Positions 41,233 to 50,191 are shown, counted from the stretch's first letter. The stretch: DNA of 64,000 nucleotides from Actinomadura atramentaria DSM 43919 (GCF_000381885.1 NZ_KB907210.1:320104-384103); one strand, 5' to 3'. The notes: a model not told the origin generated them from the sequence alone. Program-made: numbers and translations.

Positions 41233-44126
41233 GCCGTCCCCTCCCGGCGGTACTCGCCGAGGCCGGTGCCGCGGCGGGCCTCGATGGCGGCCTCCCGGTC
41301 GGCCTCCGCGCCGAGCGAGGTGAGGATGTCCAGGACCAGGCCGAGGACGATGAGGTACACGCCGATGTCGAACACCAGCGACGTCGAGAAGTGGACGTGC
41401 CCGAACACCGGCAGGTGCCCGTCGAGCGCCGCGCTCTGCAGCGCGTGCCCGCCCCACACCAGCCCGCCGAACGCGGTGGCGGTCGTGCAGATCAGGCCGA
41501 TGCCGAGGATGAGCCCGACGTTGACCGGGACGGCCGCCGCCAGCTCGTACGGCCCGCCCGCCAGGTACCGGACGACGAGCGCGAGCCCCGCGACGATGCC
41601 GCCCGCGAACCCGCCGCCGGGCGAGCTGTGCGCGCCGAACAGCAGGAACAGCGACACCAGCAGCACGGTGTGGAAGATCAGCCGGGCGACGACCTCGAAC
41701 AGCAGCGACCGCCGCTCGGCCGCGAGCGTGCCGCCCGCCGCCAGCCAGCGGCCCTCGCGCCGGTCCTCGGCCTCGGTCTCGAAGCTCTCGAACCGGTCGA
41801 CGGCGTGCATGCCCTCGACCGCCCACACGTCGGTCTCGCTGCCCTGCGGCGGGCGCGGCCGGTAGCCGGGGCGGCGGCGCGCGTAGACCAGGCTGGTGAC
41901 GCCGAGCGCGGCGAGCGCGATGACGGTGCTCTCCCCCAGCGTGTCCCAGGCGCGCAGGTCCACGATGGTGCCCGCGACGATGTTCTTGGCCCCGGCCTGC
42001 GCGGCGGCGGCCGGGTAGGCGGCCGAGATAGGCTCCGCGACGCGCGCCCGCCCGGCCAGCAGCGTCCCGGCGGCGACGACGCACCCGGCCAGGACGGCGA
42101 CGGCGATGTGGACCGCGCGCCGGCCCGGCGGCCGGGTCGGGGTGAACGCGACGGGCAGCGACCGCAGGACGAGCACGAACACGATGAGGCTCGCCGTCTC
42201 CATGAGGAACTGGGTGAGGGCGAGGTCGGGGGCGGCCTCCAGGACGAACAGCATCGCGACGCCGTACCCGGACGCGCTCGCCAGCACGACGGTCTCGCCC
42301 CGGTTGCGCGCGGCGACGGCCGCGACGGCGACGGCGACGGTGAGCACGGCGACGGCGCCCTGCGCGGGCCCGTCCCACAGCCGCCAGCCGTCGGGCTCCT
42401 CCCACGGCCGGGAGAACCCGGCGGCGGCCGCGCCGACGCCGGTCGCGGTGAGCACGATGACGAGCAGGTACCCGGGCAGCGACCCGCGCTGGACGGCCCC
42501 GGTGATCTGGACGGCGGTGTCGTTGAGCGCGTCCATGATCGAGCGGTAGACCGCGGCCGGGTCGAACACGACCGTCCGGCGGTGGATCTCGGCGAGCGGG
42601 CGGCGCACGAGGAACAGCCCCACGCCGAGGCCGAGCGAGACGACGGTCAGGAACAGCGGCACCCCGAACCCGTGCCATGCCGACAGGTGGTACCCGGCGG
42701 GGCCGGGATAGTCCGCGACCTCGCGGCCGAGGGGCGCGTCGAGCGCCTCGGCGAGCAGCCCGGCGGCGAGGCCGAGCCCGGCCAGGACGGCGGGCGGCAC
42801 GAGCAGGCCGGGCCCGGCGCGGTGGCGCGTCTCCACGTCCGGGACGCCGTCCTTGCGCGCGAACGCGCCCCACAGCGCCCGCAGGCTGTACGCGGCGGTG
42901 AGCCCCGATCCGGCGACGAGCACGGCCAGCAGCGCCGGGTCGCCCTCGGCGAACGCCTCGTACCCGGCCTCCTTCCCGGCGAAGCCGAGCGTCGCCGGGA
43001 CGCCCGCCATCGACGCGGCGGCCAGCGTCGCTATCGCGGCGAGGGCGGGCGCGGCGCGGCCGAGCCCGCTCAGCTCCCGCAGGTCGCGGGTGCCGGTGGT
43101 GCGGTCGATGATCCCGACGGCCATGAACAGCGCGGCCTTGAACAGCGCGTGCGCGAGCAGGACGGTGACGGCGGCGAGCGCGGCGGTCCGGCCGCCCGCG
43201 CCCGCGAGCGTCGTCATGAACCCGAGCTGGCTGACGGTCCCGTAGGCGAGCAGCAGCTTCAGGTCGGTCTCGCGCAGCGCCCGCCAGCCCGCCAGGACCA
43301 TCGTCGCGCCGCCGACCGCGAGGACGACGGGCCGCCACACGGTCTCGGCGCCGAACGCGGGGCCGAGCCGGACGATCAGGTACACGCCCGCCTTGACCAT
43401 CGCGGCCGCGTGCAGGAACGCGCTGACCGGCGTCGGCGCGGCCATCGCGCCGGGCAGCCACAGCCCGAACGGCCAGATCGCGGACTTCGACAGCGCGCCG
43501 ACCAGGATCAGGACCAGCGCGGCGGGCACCAGGCCGCCGTGCGGCGGGTGCGCGACGATCCGCGAGAGGCGCGTCGTCCCGGCCTCGTGGCCGAGCATCA
43601 GCAGCCCGGCGAGCATCGCCAGGCCGCCGAACGTCGTGATGACGAGCGCCTGCGTCGCGGCGGCCCGCGCGGCCCGCTTCTCGGCGTGGAAGCCGACCAG
43701 CAGGTAGGAGAAGACGGTCGTCAGCTCCCAGAAGACGTACAGCAGGATCAGGTCGTCGGCCAGGACGAGGCCGAGCATCGCGGCGGCGAACGCGATCAGG
43801 TTCCCGGCGAACGCGGGCAGGCCCCGCTCGCCCGCGTCGAAGTAGCGCGCGCAGTACGCGACGATCAGCGCCCCGACCCCGCCGGTGATCAGGACCATCA
43901 TCCAGGCGAGCGCGTCGGCCCGCAGCGCCAGCTCCAGGTCCAGGCCCGGAATCCAGGACAGGACGGCCGAGCGCGGCGCCCCGCCGCCCGCCCACGGCGC
44001 GACCGCCCACACCGCCGCGGCGGCGGGCACCAGCGCCAGCGCCCAGAACGCGTCGCGGCCCCGCCACCGGACGAGCGCGGGCGCCGCCACGGCGGCCGCG
44101 CAGTGTACCGCGAGCAAGACCAGCAT
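41229..44126 (-). CDS. mnhA: Mrp antiporter subunit MnhA fused to MnhB
   Basis: The largest subunit of the Mrp Na+/H+ antiporter. Its 965 residues contain the proton-antiporter core (GALSKSAIWPFGLWLPGAMA, then TPVSAFLHAAAMVKAGVYLI), the DUF4040/MnhA C-terminal helices, and an extra domain at the end resembling MnhB (the LFLLFGAHSSPGGGFAGGI stretch with the conserved Ser-Pro-Gly-Gly-Gly-Phe). A separate mnhB gene is absent, so the A-B fusion supplies both. It heads the mnhA(B)CDEFG operon. A TAGGGT -10 (44162-44167) lies 35 bases upstream of the ATG. Confidence 0.95.
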   Translation of the reverse strand: MLVLLAVHCAAAVAAPALVRWRGRDAFWALALVPAAAAVWAVAPWAGGGAPRSAVLSWIPGLDLELALRADALAWMMVLITGGVGALIVAYCARYFDAGERGLPAFAGNLIAFAAAMLGLVLADDLILLYVFWELTTVFSYLLVGFHAEKRAARAAATQALVITTFGGLAMLAGLLMLGHEAGTTRLSRIVAHPPHGGLVPAALVLILVGALSKSAIWPFGLWLPGAMAAPTPVSAFLHAAAMVKAGVYLIVRLGPAFGAETVWRPVVLAVGGATMVLAGWRALRETDLKLLLAYGTVSQLGFMTTLAGAGGRTAALAAVTVLLAHALFKAALFMAVGIIDRTTGTRDLRELSGLGRAAPALAAIATLAAASMAGVPATLGFAGKEAGYEAFAEGDPALLAVLVAGSGLTAAYSLRALWGAFARKDGVPDVETRHRAGPGLLVPPAVLAGLGLAAGLLAEALDAPLGREVADYPGPAGYHLSAWHGFGVPLFLTVVSLGLGVGLFLVRRPLAEIHRRTVVFDPAAVYRSIMDALNDTAVQITGAVQRGSLPGYLLVIVLTATGVGAAAAGFSRPWEEPDGWRLWDGPAQGAVAVLTVAVAVAAVAARNRGETVVLASASGYGVAMLFVLEAAPDLALTQFLMETASLIVFVLVLRSLPVAFTPTRPPGRRAVHIAVAVLAGCVVAAGTLLAGRARVAEPISAAYPAAAAQAGAKNIVAGTIVDLRAWDTLGESTVIALAALGVTSLVYARRRPGYRPRPPQGSETDVWAVEGMHAVDRFESFETEAEDRREGRWLAAGGTLAAERRSLLFEVVARLIFHTVLLVSLFLLFGAHSSPGGGFAGGIVAGLALVVRYLAGGPYELAAAVPVNVGLILGIGLICTTATAFGGLVWGGHALQSAALDGHLPVFGHVHFSTSLVFDIGVYLIVLGLVLDILTSLGAEADREAAIEARRGTGLGEYRREGTA

Positions 44127-44161
44127 GACGCCCCAGAGTGAAGACTGTCCGACGGAGAGTC

Positions 44162-44167
44162 ACCCTA
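44162..44167 (-). promoter_or_regulatory. -10 element TAGGGT of the mnh operon
   Basis: TAGGGT fits TANNNT and would start transcription about 28 bases upstream of the mnhA ATG. No clear -35 is visible. Confidence 0.5.
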
Positions 44168-44229
44168 GGCTCCGCGCGACCGGCGGCCGTGGACCCGCGC
44201 CGGTCGGACAGGGTCATGCGCGTCCCAAA

Positions 44230-44261
44230 TGAGCGGCGGGCCGGACTCGCCCCGCCGCTCA
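44230..44261 (-). terminator. 11-bp stem ending the sseB-peptidase unit
   Basis: TGAGCGGCGGG pairs perfectly with CCCGCCGCTCA around a 10-base loop. The TGA stop of the prepilin peptidase gene is built into the stem, and a short A/T stretch follows on the minus strand. It isolates that unit from the mnh operon. Confidence 0.75.
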
Positions 44262-44849
44262 GGAACCGGCGTACAGCAGGACCGCGGCGAACGTCCCGCC
44301 GATGAGGAACGGGCCGTACGGGAGCGCGTCGCGGCGGCCCGCGCGGCGGGCGAGCAGCAGCGCGGCCGCCGCCGCTCCGCCGGACAGGACGGCGATGAGC
44401 AGGCCCGCGACCCACGCCGCCGTCCCGTACCAGCCGAGGTACAGGCCGAGGACCCCGGCGAGCTTGACGTCCCCGAGCCCGATGTGGTCGGGGACCGCGA
44501 CCCACTGGACGGCGTACAGCGCGCCGAGCGCGGCCATGCCCGCGAGCGCCCCGCCGAACCGGGCCGCGTCGCCGTCGACGGCCGCCGCGACGCCGAGCAG
44601 CGCCGCCGCGACGGGATAGGACGGCAGCGTGAGCGGATCGGGCAGCCGCCGCAGCGCGGCGTCCACGACGGCCAGCAGCGTCCCGGCGACCGCGAGGTAC
44701 AGCACGGCGGCCAGCTCGGGGCGCGCGCCGGTCCGGACGCCGAGCGCGGCGGCGGCGAGGGCGCAACCGAAAGCGGTCGCGAGCGGGCGGCGGCGCAGCG
44801 GCTCCGTCCAATCCGCCCGCAGGGACCAGGTCGCGGGCTGCTCGCTCAC
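44259..44849 (-). CDS. A24-family prepilin peptidase
   Basis: This 196-residue membrane protein has about six hydrophobic segments and both aspartates of the A24 aspartic peptidases: Asp in VVDAALRRLPDPL and the GLGDVKL motif near residue 135. It lacks the N-terminal cysteine-rich methyltransferase domain, as in short TadV/CpaA-like enzymes. Such enzymes trim the leader of type IV or Tad pilins, but no pilus genes are in this window. The GTG start at 44849 overlaps the upstream sseB-like stop (GTGA). Confidence 0.88.
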   Translation of the reverse strand: MSEQPATWSLRADWTEPLRRRPLATAFGCALAAAALGVRTGARPELAAVLYLAVAGTLLAVVDAALRRLPDPLTLPSYPVAAALLGVAAAVDGDAARFGGALAGMAALGALYAVQWVAVPDHIGLGDVKLAGVLGLYLGWYGTAAWVAGLLIAVLSGGAAAAALLLARRAGRRDALPYGPFLIGGTFAAVLLYAGS

Positions 44850-45544
44850 GCCCGCCTGACGACGCTGAGTTCGACGCCGCCGACGATCCGGCCGCGCAGC
44901 ACCTCGGCCAGCCGGTCCGACACGCGCTGCACGGTGCCGCGCTCGTCGTGCCCGGCGGCGACCGCGAACCGCACGGCCAGCTCGGCGCGCTCGCCGCGGC
45001 CGACGCGGACGCCCGCGACCGCCGGGTCGGAGCCGAACGCGGCCTCGACGGCGGCCAGGACGTCGGGGTCCTCGTGCGGCGGCGGGATCTCGCGGCCCTC
45101 GGCGAGCAGGTGCAGGCGCAGGCCGTCCACGGCGAACGGGACGGGTCCGGCGACGTCCACGACCAGCGCGTCCGCGCCCTCGTCCAGCGCCGCCAGGCAC
45201 GCCTGCCGGGCGTGGACGGCGACCGGCCGCGCGTCGGGCCGCCACGCCAGCAGCGCCTCGGTGGAGGTGAACCCGAGGACGCCGCGGCGGCCGTCCTCGC
45301 CGATGAGCGTGGGCAGCGCCATGTCGCTGCTCTTCTCGCGGCGCAGCCCGCCGGGCTCGACCTCTTCCTCCTCGGTGAGGACGGCGACGACCGGCACGAG
45401 CAGCCGCGCGCCCCGCAGCTCGCGCAGCACGCCGTGCGCGCCCGCGCGGCCCGCCGCGTAGTCGGCGAGCGCGGCGGCCAGGCGCGGGTCGGCGGTGCCG
45501 TCGTCGTCGGGGAACTGGGGCTCTGGAATGGTCAGACCGGACAC
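44846..45544 (-). CDS. SseB-family protein
   Basis: A 232-residue protein with an SseB N-terminal domain (LLVPVVAVLTEEEEVEPGG, then a LPTLIGEDGRRGVLGFTSTE stretch) and a C-terminal domain of the enhanced-serine-sensitivity type. SseB-like proteins are common in actinobacteria and their role is unknown. I set the start at the GTG at 45544, giving the usual SGLTIPEPQFPDDDG N-terminus. A TAGCCT hexamer eight bases upstream could be a leaderless -10. It is coupled to the prepilin peptidase downstream, an arrangement of unclear meaning. Confidence 0.82.
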   Translation of the reverse strand: MSGLTIPEPQFPDDDGTADPRLAAALADYAAGRAGAHGVLRELRGARLLVPVVAVLTEEEEVEPGGLRREKSSDMALPTLIGEDGRRGVLGFTSTEALLAWRPDARPVAVHARQACLAALDEGADALVVDVAGPVPFAVDGLRLHLLAEGREIPPPHEDPDVLAAVEAAFGSDPAVAGVRVGRGERAELAVRFAVAAGHDERGTVQRVSDRLAEVLRGRIVGGVELSVVRRA

Positions 45545-45638
45545 GGCACGCAAGGCTATAGCCTCCGCGCGGAGCGGCAGGGCCACTCGGCGAACACGGC
45601 CCGTGGTGGAAGCCCGTGGTCAGGGGGCGTGGCGCGCG

Positions 45639-46832
45639 TCAGGCGCGGGCGCGGTCGCGGCCGAGACCCGCCAGCCGCGCGACGGCCTCGTCGATGACCT
45701 CGTCCCGCTTGCAGAACGCGAACCGCACGAAGTGCGCGCCGTCCGCCGGCCGCTGGTAGAACACCTGCGTCGGGACGGCGACGACGCCCGCGAGGCCGGG
45801 CAGGGCGCGCGCCAGCTCCAGCCCGTCGGTGTACCCGAGCGGCCGGATGTCGGCCTGCACGAAGTAGGTGCCCTGCGGCCGGTAGGCGAGGAACCCGGCG
45901 GCCTCCAGTCCGGCGAGCAGCCGGTCGCGCTTGCGCTCCAGCGCCGCGCGCAGCTCCGCGACCCACGGCAGCTCCTCGCGCAGCGCGTACGCGGCGGCGC
46001 GCTGCCACGGGCCGCCGGTGGCGTAGGTGAGGAACTGCTTGACGGTCTGGACGGCCCGCACGAGCGGGGCGGGGCCGGTGACCCAGCCGGTCTTCCAGCC
46101 GGTGACCGAGAACGTCTTGCCGACCGACGAGACGGTCAGCGTCCGCTCGCGCATGCCGGGGAACGTCGCGAGCGGGACGTGCTCCGCGCCGTCGTAGGTC
46201 AGGTACTCGTAGACCTCGTCGGTGACCGCCGTCAGGTCGTGCTCGACGCAGACGGCCGCGATCTCCGCCAGCTCGTCGCGGGTGAACACCGTCCCGCACG
46301 GGTTGTGCGGCGAGTTGACGAGCAGGACCCTGGTGCGCGGCGTGACCGCGGCGCGCAGCTCGGCGGGGTCGAAGGTGAACCGGCCCGCGTCGGGCCGCAG
46401 CAGGACGGGCCGCAGCGCCGCGCCCGCGAGCGCGACCGTGGCGGCGTAGGAGTCGTAGGTCGGCTCGAACGCGACGACCTCGTCGCCCGGCCCGGCGAGC
46501 GCCAGGACCGAGGCGGCGACGCCCTCGGTCGCGCCGACCGTGACGTACACCTCGGTCTCGGGGTCGTAGCCGAGGCCGTACCGGTCCTCGCGCTGGTCGG
46601 CGACGGCGGCGCGCAGCTCGGGCAGGCCGGGGCCGGGCGGGTACTGGTTGCCGCCGCCCTCGATGGCCGCGACGGCGGCGGCGAGCATCGCGGGCGGCCC
46701 GTCGGTGTCGGGGAAGCCCTGCCCGAGGTTGATGGACCCCGTGCTCGCGGCCAGGGCGGACATCTCCGCGAAGATCGTGGTGCCGAATCCCCGCATGCGT
46801 TCGACCAGCGGTTCGCTCAACGGTTCTGCCAC
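45639..46832 (-). CDS. class I/II PLP aminotransferase
   Basis: A 397-residue fold-type I aminotransferase. Features are NLGQGFPDTDGPPAML near the N-terminus, the NSPHNPCGTVFT substrate stretch, TDEVYEYLTYDG, and the PLP lysine in SSVGKTFSVTGWKTGW. FVRFAFCKRDEV, with the carboxylate-binding Arg, closes the protein. The pattern is that of kynurenine/methionine aminotransferases and of N-succinyl-DAP aminotransferase (DapC) in actinobacteria; I cannot choose between them. I start at the GTG at 46832, seven bases after a TAGGGT -10 (46840-46845). The GTG at 46841 would overlap that -10. Confidence 0.9.
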   Translation of the reverse strand: MAEPLSEPLVERMRGFGTTIFAEMSALAASTGSINLGQGFPDTDGPPAMLAAAVAAIEGGGNQYPPGPGLPELRAAVADQREDRYGLGYDPETEVYVTVGATEGVAASVLALAGPGDEVVAFEPTYDSYAATVALAGAALRPVLLRPDAGRFTFDPAELRAAVTPRTRVLLVNSPHNPCGTVFTRDELAEIAAVCVEHDLTAVTDEVYEYLTYDGAEHVPLATFPGMRERTLTVSSVGKTFSVTGWKTGWVTGPAPLVRAVQTVKQFLTYATGGPWQRAAAYALREELPWVAELRAALERKRDRLLAGLEAAGFLAYRPQGTYFVQADIRPLGYTDGLELARALPGLAGVVAVPTQVFYQRPADGAHFVRFAFCKRDEVIDEAVARLAGLGRDRARA

Positions 46833-46839
46833 CCGCCCC

Positions 46840-46845
46840 ACCCTA
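46840..46845 (-). promoter_or_regulatory. -10 element TAGGGT, leaderless aminotransferase promoter
   Basis: TAGGGT on the minus strand is followed by seven bases and a GTG at 46832, the same geometry as at the methyltransferase and aroC genes. It argues for that GTG as the true start. Confidence 0.55.
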
Positions 46846-46875
46846 GGCGCTCGGGCCCCGGCCCGCCCGGGCGGC

Positions 46876-47514
46876 TCAGCCCGCGACGGACACGACGCGG
46901 CCGACCGTCCCCACGGCCGGGGCGAAGTCCAGCAGCGCGGCGGCGAGGTCGGCGCGGCGGATCGAGATGCCGCCGACGATGTTGCGGTCCACGGCGGTGC
47001 GGTACGAGCCCTTGGCGGGGCCGTTGAGCAGGCGCGGCGGGCGGACGATCGTCCAGTCCAGGCCGCTCTCGGCGACCAGCGTGTCCGCGCGGCGCGTGTC
47101 GACGAACCCCTGCTTGAGCGCGAGGCCGAGCAGCGGCTTCATCACGAACCGGGTGAAGGGGTCGTCGCCCGGCCCCGGGTACGCGCCGGACGCGCTGACG
47201 GTGAGCAGCCGGACGCCGCCGGTCTCCCGCAGCGCGGCGATCGCCGACCGCGCGCCGTCGGTGCAGACGGTCGTCGGGGCGCGCCCCTCGCGGCTGCCGA
47301 GCGCGCTGATGACCGCGTCCCGGTCCTTGACGAGCGGCGCGAGCGCGCCGGGGTCCATGACGTCGGCGCGGACGACGTCCACGCCGTCGCGCAGGCCGGC
47401 CGGGAGCCGGTCGGGGTCGCGGACGACGGCGGTGACGGCGTGCCCGCGCTCGCGGGCCTGGCGGACGACCTCCAGTCCGGTGCCGCCGGTCGCGCCGAGG
47501 ACGGTGAGCTGCAT
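46876..47514 (-). CDS. NAD(P)-binding SDR-like protein
   Basis: A 212-residue atypical short-chain reductase/NmrA-like protein. The N-terminal Rossmann motif is VLGATGGTGLEVVRQARERG, followed by an ALGSREGRAPTT loop and the WTIVRPPRLLNGP stretch typical of flavin reductase/biliverdin-reductase-B-like proteins. No catalytic Tyr-x-x-x-Lys is seen. The ATG at 47514 has GGGAG seven bases upstream; an upstream start at 47547 would include the operator. It is divergent from a TetR gene and is probably its target. Confidence 0.85.
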   Translation of the reverse strand: MQLTVLGATGGTGLEVVRQARERGHAVTAVVRDPDRLPAGLRDGVDVVRADVMDPGALAPLVKDRDAVISALGSREGRAPTTVCTDGARSAIAALRETGGVRLLTVSASGAYPGPGDDPFTRFVMKPLLGLALKQGFVDTRRADTLVAESGLDWTIVRPPRLLNGPAKGSYRTAVDRNIVGGISIRRADLAAALLDFAPAVGTVGRVVSVAG

Positions 47515-47531
47515 GGGGCTCTCCCTGCTGG

Positions 47532-47578
47532 GTGAGTAAACGTTCACTAACCCCTAGGATGGTGAGCGTTCACTCACC
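47532..47578. promoter_or_regulatory. two operator-like palindromes between the SDR and TetR genes
   Basis: Site one, GTGAGTAAACGTTCACTAAC (47532-47551), is a 20-bp palindrome with two mismatched pairs. Site two, GGTGAGCGTTCACTCACC (47561-47578), has perfect outer 6-bp arms. Both share CGTTCACT-A/C-ACC, 26 bp apart. A TAGGAT -10-like hexamer for the TetR gene (47555-47560) sits between them, as expected for an autorepressor. Confidence 0.7.
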
Positions 47579-47605
47579 TGTCAACAGGAACGAAGCCCCA
47601 CCCCG

Positions 47606-48172
47606 ATGAGCGCACGCGAACGCATCCTCGACGCGGCGGCCCGCATCATGCGGGAGCGCGGCGTCACCAAGGCGACCACGCGGGAGATCGCCCGCACCGC
47701 CGGATACTCCGAGGCCCTGCTCTACAAGCACTTCCGGGACAAGGAGGAGATCATGATCGCGGTGCTGCGGGAGCGGATGCCGGCGCTGCGCACGGCCGCC
47801 GCGCCGGGCGAGGGCACCGTCGCGGGCAACCTGGCGGCCGTCGCGGACGCGGCCGTCGCGTTCTACCGGCTGTCGTTCCCGATGATGGCGTCGATGGCGG
47901 CGGACCCGGCGCTCGTCGCGTCCGCGCGGACCGCCATCGGCCGGTACACCGCCGGGCCGCGCGAGCCCCTGCTGTTCCTGACCGGCTACCTCGACGCCGA
48001 GCGCGACCTCGGCCGCGTCCGCGCCGACGCCGACACCGCCGGGGTCGCCGCGCTGCTCATGGGCGCGTGCTTCCAGCAGGGGTTCCTCGCGTACTTCTCC
48101 GGCGAGGACGGGCACGCGCCCGAACTGCCGGGCGCGCTCGTCGCGGGCGTCCTGCCCGCGCTGCTGCCCTAG
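47606..48172 (+). CDS. TetR-family regulator
   Basis: A 188-residue TetR protein with a clear helix-turn-helix (ARERILDAAARIMRERG, then TTREIARTAGYSEALLYKHF) and a C-terminal ligand domain. It is divergent from the NAD-binding protein gene and likely represses it and itself through the two palindromes. Its stop codon overlaps the stop of the convergent MatB-like gene by four bases, so antisense interference is possible. No strong ribosome site is seen. Confidence 0.92.
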   Translation: MSARERILDAAARIMRERGVTKATTREIARTAGYSEALLYKHFRDKEEIMIAVLRERMPALRTAAAPGEGTVAGNLAAVADAAVAFYRLSFPMMASMAADPALVASARTAIGRYTAGPREPLLFLTGYLDAERDLGRVRADADTAGVAALLMGACFQQGFLAYFSGEDGHAPELPGALVAGVLPALLP

Positions 48173-49563
48173 CCCAGCCGGGACTTGACGACCTTGCCCA
48201 TCGCGTTGCGCGGCAGCGACTCCACCAGGCGGACGACGCGGGGCCGCTTGTGCGCGGTCAGCCGCTCCGCCGCGAACGCCGCGACCTCCGCCTCGCCCAC
48301 GCCGTCCGCGACGACGTACGCGGCGACCTGCTCCCCGAGGTCGGGGTGCGGCGCGCCGACGACGGCGGCCTCCCGGACGGCCGGGTGGGCGAGCAGGACG
48401 TCCTCGATCTCGCCCGCGCCGATCCGGTAGCCGCCGCTCTTGATGAGGTCGGTGGACGCGCGGCCGACGATGCGGTGCGTCCCGTCGGGCTCGACGACGG
48501 CGATGTCGCCGGTGCGGAACCAGCCGTCCGGGGTGAACGCGGCGGCGGTCGCGTCCGGCCGGTTCAGGTAGCCGTCGAACAGCGTCGGCGTGCGGACGTG
48601 CAGTTCGCCGGGCGTCTCGCCGTCGTGCGGGACGGGCGCGCCGTCCTCGGCGGCGAGCCGCGTCGCGACGCCGGGCAGCGGGCGGCCGACGCGGCCGGGC
48701 CGCCGCTCCCCGTCCGCGCGGGCGCTGACGGTGATCAGCGTCTCGGTCATCCCGTACCGCTCGACGGGCCGGTGCCCGGTCAGCTCCGCGATCCGCCCGA
48801 ACACCGGGACGGGCAGCGCGGCGCTCCCCGACACCAGCAGCCGCGCGCTCCGCAGCGCCGCCGCCGCGCCGGGGTCGGCGGCGAGCCGCGACCAGACGGT
48901 CGGGACGCCGAAGAACAGGCTGCCGCCGTCCTCGGCGGCGGCCCGCGCGTACGCCTCGGGGCGCGGGCGGCCGGTGTGGACGAGCGGCGAGCCGACCCGC
49001 AGCGCGCCGAGCACGCCGAGGACGAGCCCGTGGACGTGGAACAGCGGCAGGCCGTGGACCAGGACGTCGCCGGGCGTCCAGTCCCACGCCTCGGCGAGCG
49101 CGTCGATCCCGGCGGCGAGCGCGCGGCGCGACAGCAGGACGCCCTTGGGCGCGCCGGTCGTGCCGCTGGTGTAGAGGACCAGCGCGGTGGCGTCCGGGTC
49201 GGGGCGGGCGGCGGGCGGGTCGGCGGGCGGCAGGTCGTCGAGCGGGACGAGCGGCAGGTCCGCCCCCTCCCCCGCGCCGCGGGCGGCGAGCAGCAGCGTC
49301 GCCCCGGAGTCGCGCAGGATGTGCTCCCGCTCGACGGGCCCGGCGTCGGGCGGCACCGGCACGACGGGGACACCGGCCAGCAGCCCGCCGACGACGGCCG
49401 CGACCGTCCCGGCCGACGCGTCGGCGCGGACCGCGACGGCCCGCGCCCCCGCGATCTCGGCGGCGACGGCCGCCGCGCGCCCGAACAGGTCGGCGCGCGT
49501 GAGGGCGCGGCCCGCGACGGCGACGGCCGGGCCGTCGTCCGCGTCGCCGAGCAGATCGGTCAC
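48169..49563 (-). CDS. malonyl/methylmalonyl-CoA synthetase-like ligase (MatB)
   Basis: A 464-residue acyl-adenylate-forming enzyme. Seen are the P-loop LVLYTSGTTGAPKGVLLSRR, the GLPLFHVHGLVLGVLGALR stretch with catalytic His, VERYGMTETLIT, and FDGYLNRPDATAAAF. The C-terminal GGYRIGAGEIEDVLLAHP and the acylation lysine in PRNAMGKVVKSRLG close it. These phrases are those of MatB-type malonyl-CoA synthetases, which feed extender units or salvage malonate; substrate remains inference. The GTG at 49563 has GGAGG seven bases upstream. It converges on the TetR gene with overlapping stops. Confidence 0.87.
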   Translation of the reverse strand: MTDLLGDADDGPAVAVAGRALTRADLFGRAAAVAAEIAGARAVAVRADASAGTVAAVVGGLLAGVPVVPVPPDAGPVEREHILRDSGATLLLAARGAGEGADLPLVPLDDLPPADPPAARPDPDATALVLYTSGTTGAPKGVLLSRRALAAGIDALAEAWDWTPGDVLVHGLPLFHVHGLVLGVLGALRVGSPLVHTGRPRPEAYARAAAEDGGSLFFGVPTVWSRLAADPGAAAALRSARLLVSGSAALPVPVFGRIAELTGHRPVERYGMTETLITVSARADGERRPGRVGRPLPGVATRLAAEDGAPVPHDGETPGELHVRTPTLFDGYLNRPDATAAAFTPDGWFRTGDIAVVEPDGTHRIVGRASTDLIKSGGYRIGAGEIEDVLLAHPAVREAAVVGAPHPDLGEQVAAYVVADGVGEAEVAAFAAERLTAHKRPRVVRLVESLPRNAMGKVVKSRLG

Positions 49564-49615
49564 TTGGGGCCTCCTGGTGGTACGCGCGGGCGGCTCGCAG
49601 GGAAGTATGCCGGTC

Positions 49616-50191
49616 ATGGCCGCCGTCACGCCGACCCACCCCGCGCTCGCCGCGCGCGTCCGGCGGCTGCCGCCGTCGTGCGGGCCGGTGCGCGTCGTCG
49701 CGGTGGACGGGCCGAGCGGCGCGGGCAAGTCCACGTTCGCGCGGCGGCTCGCGGCGGCGCTCGGCGCGCCGCTGGTCGCGGCCGACGACTTCCCGGTCCC
49801 GTGGGACGCCGACCCGCTGGTGTGGCTCGCGCCGCTGCGCCGCGCGGTGTTGGACCCGCTGGCGGCGGGGCGGCCGGGCGCGCTGGCCCGCTACGACTGG
49901 CGGGCGGGCCGCCGGGGCGCGCCGGAGGAGGTCCCGGCGGGTCCGGCGCTGGTGCTGGAGGGCGTCGGCGCGGCGGCGCGCGGCCTGCCGGTCGCGCTGC
50001 GGATCTTCGTGGACGCGCCGCGCCCGCTGCGCCGCGCGCGGGTGCTGGCGCGCGACGGGGCCGCGTTCGGTTCGGCGTGGGACGCGTGGTCGGTCCGCGA
50101 GGCGCGGTATTTCGCGGACGGTCTCGGGCCTGTCGACATGCGGGTCGACGGCGCGTCCGTCGCGGACGACGAGTTCCGCGTCCTCGATTGA
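49616..50191 (+). CDS. uridine kinase-like P-loop ATPase
   Basis: A 191-residue protein with an N-terminal Walker A (VVAVDGPSGAGKSTFARRLA) and the AADDFP acidic stretch typical of uridine/cytidine kinases and their orphan homologues. The DARPxxR-like arginine stretch (DAPRPLRRARVLARD) resembles the lid. The RYDWRAG sequence suggests a nucleoside-binding loop. It is shorter than full uridine kinases, so a nucleoside substrate is only inferred. I chose the ATG at 49616; another at 49607 abuts the GGAAG. It is divergent from the MatB-like gene. Confidence 0.82.
   Translation: MAAVTPTHPALAARVRRLPPSCGPVRVVAVDGPSGAGKSTFARRLAAALGAPLVAADDFPVPWDADPLVWLAPLRRAVLDPLAAGRPGALARYDWRAGRRGAPEEVPAGPALVLEGVGAAARGLPVALRIFVDAPRPLRRARVLARDGAAFGSAWDAWSVREARYFADGLGPVDMRVDGASVADDEFRVLD

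Noticed and set aside
41391..44141. A plus-strand open frame of 916 codons opposite the mnhA gene
   Set aside because: Composition is Arg/Gly/Asp-rich with no domain; it is an antisense artefact of GC-rich coding DNA.
40675..44811. A minus-strand open frame of 1378 codons running through mnhA and mnhC
   Set aside because: Only its last 185 codons (mnhC) encode a recognisable protein; the rest is an off-frame shadow of mnhA.
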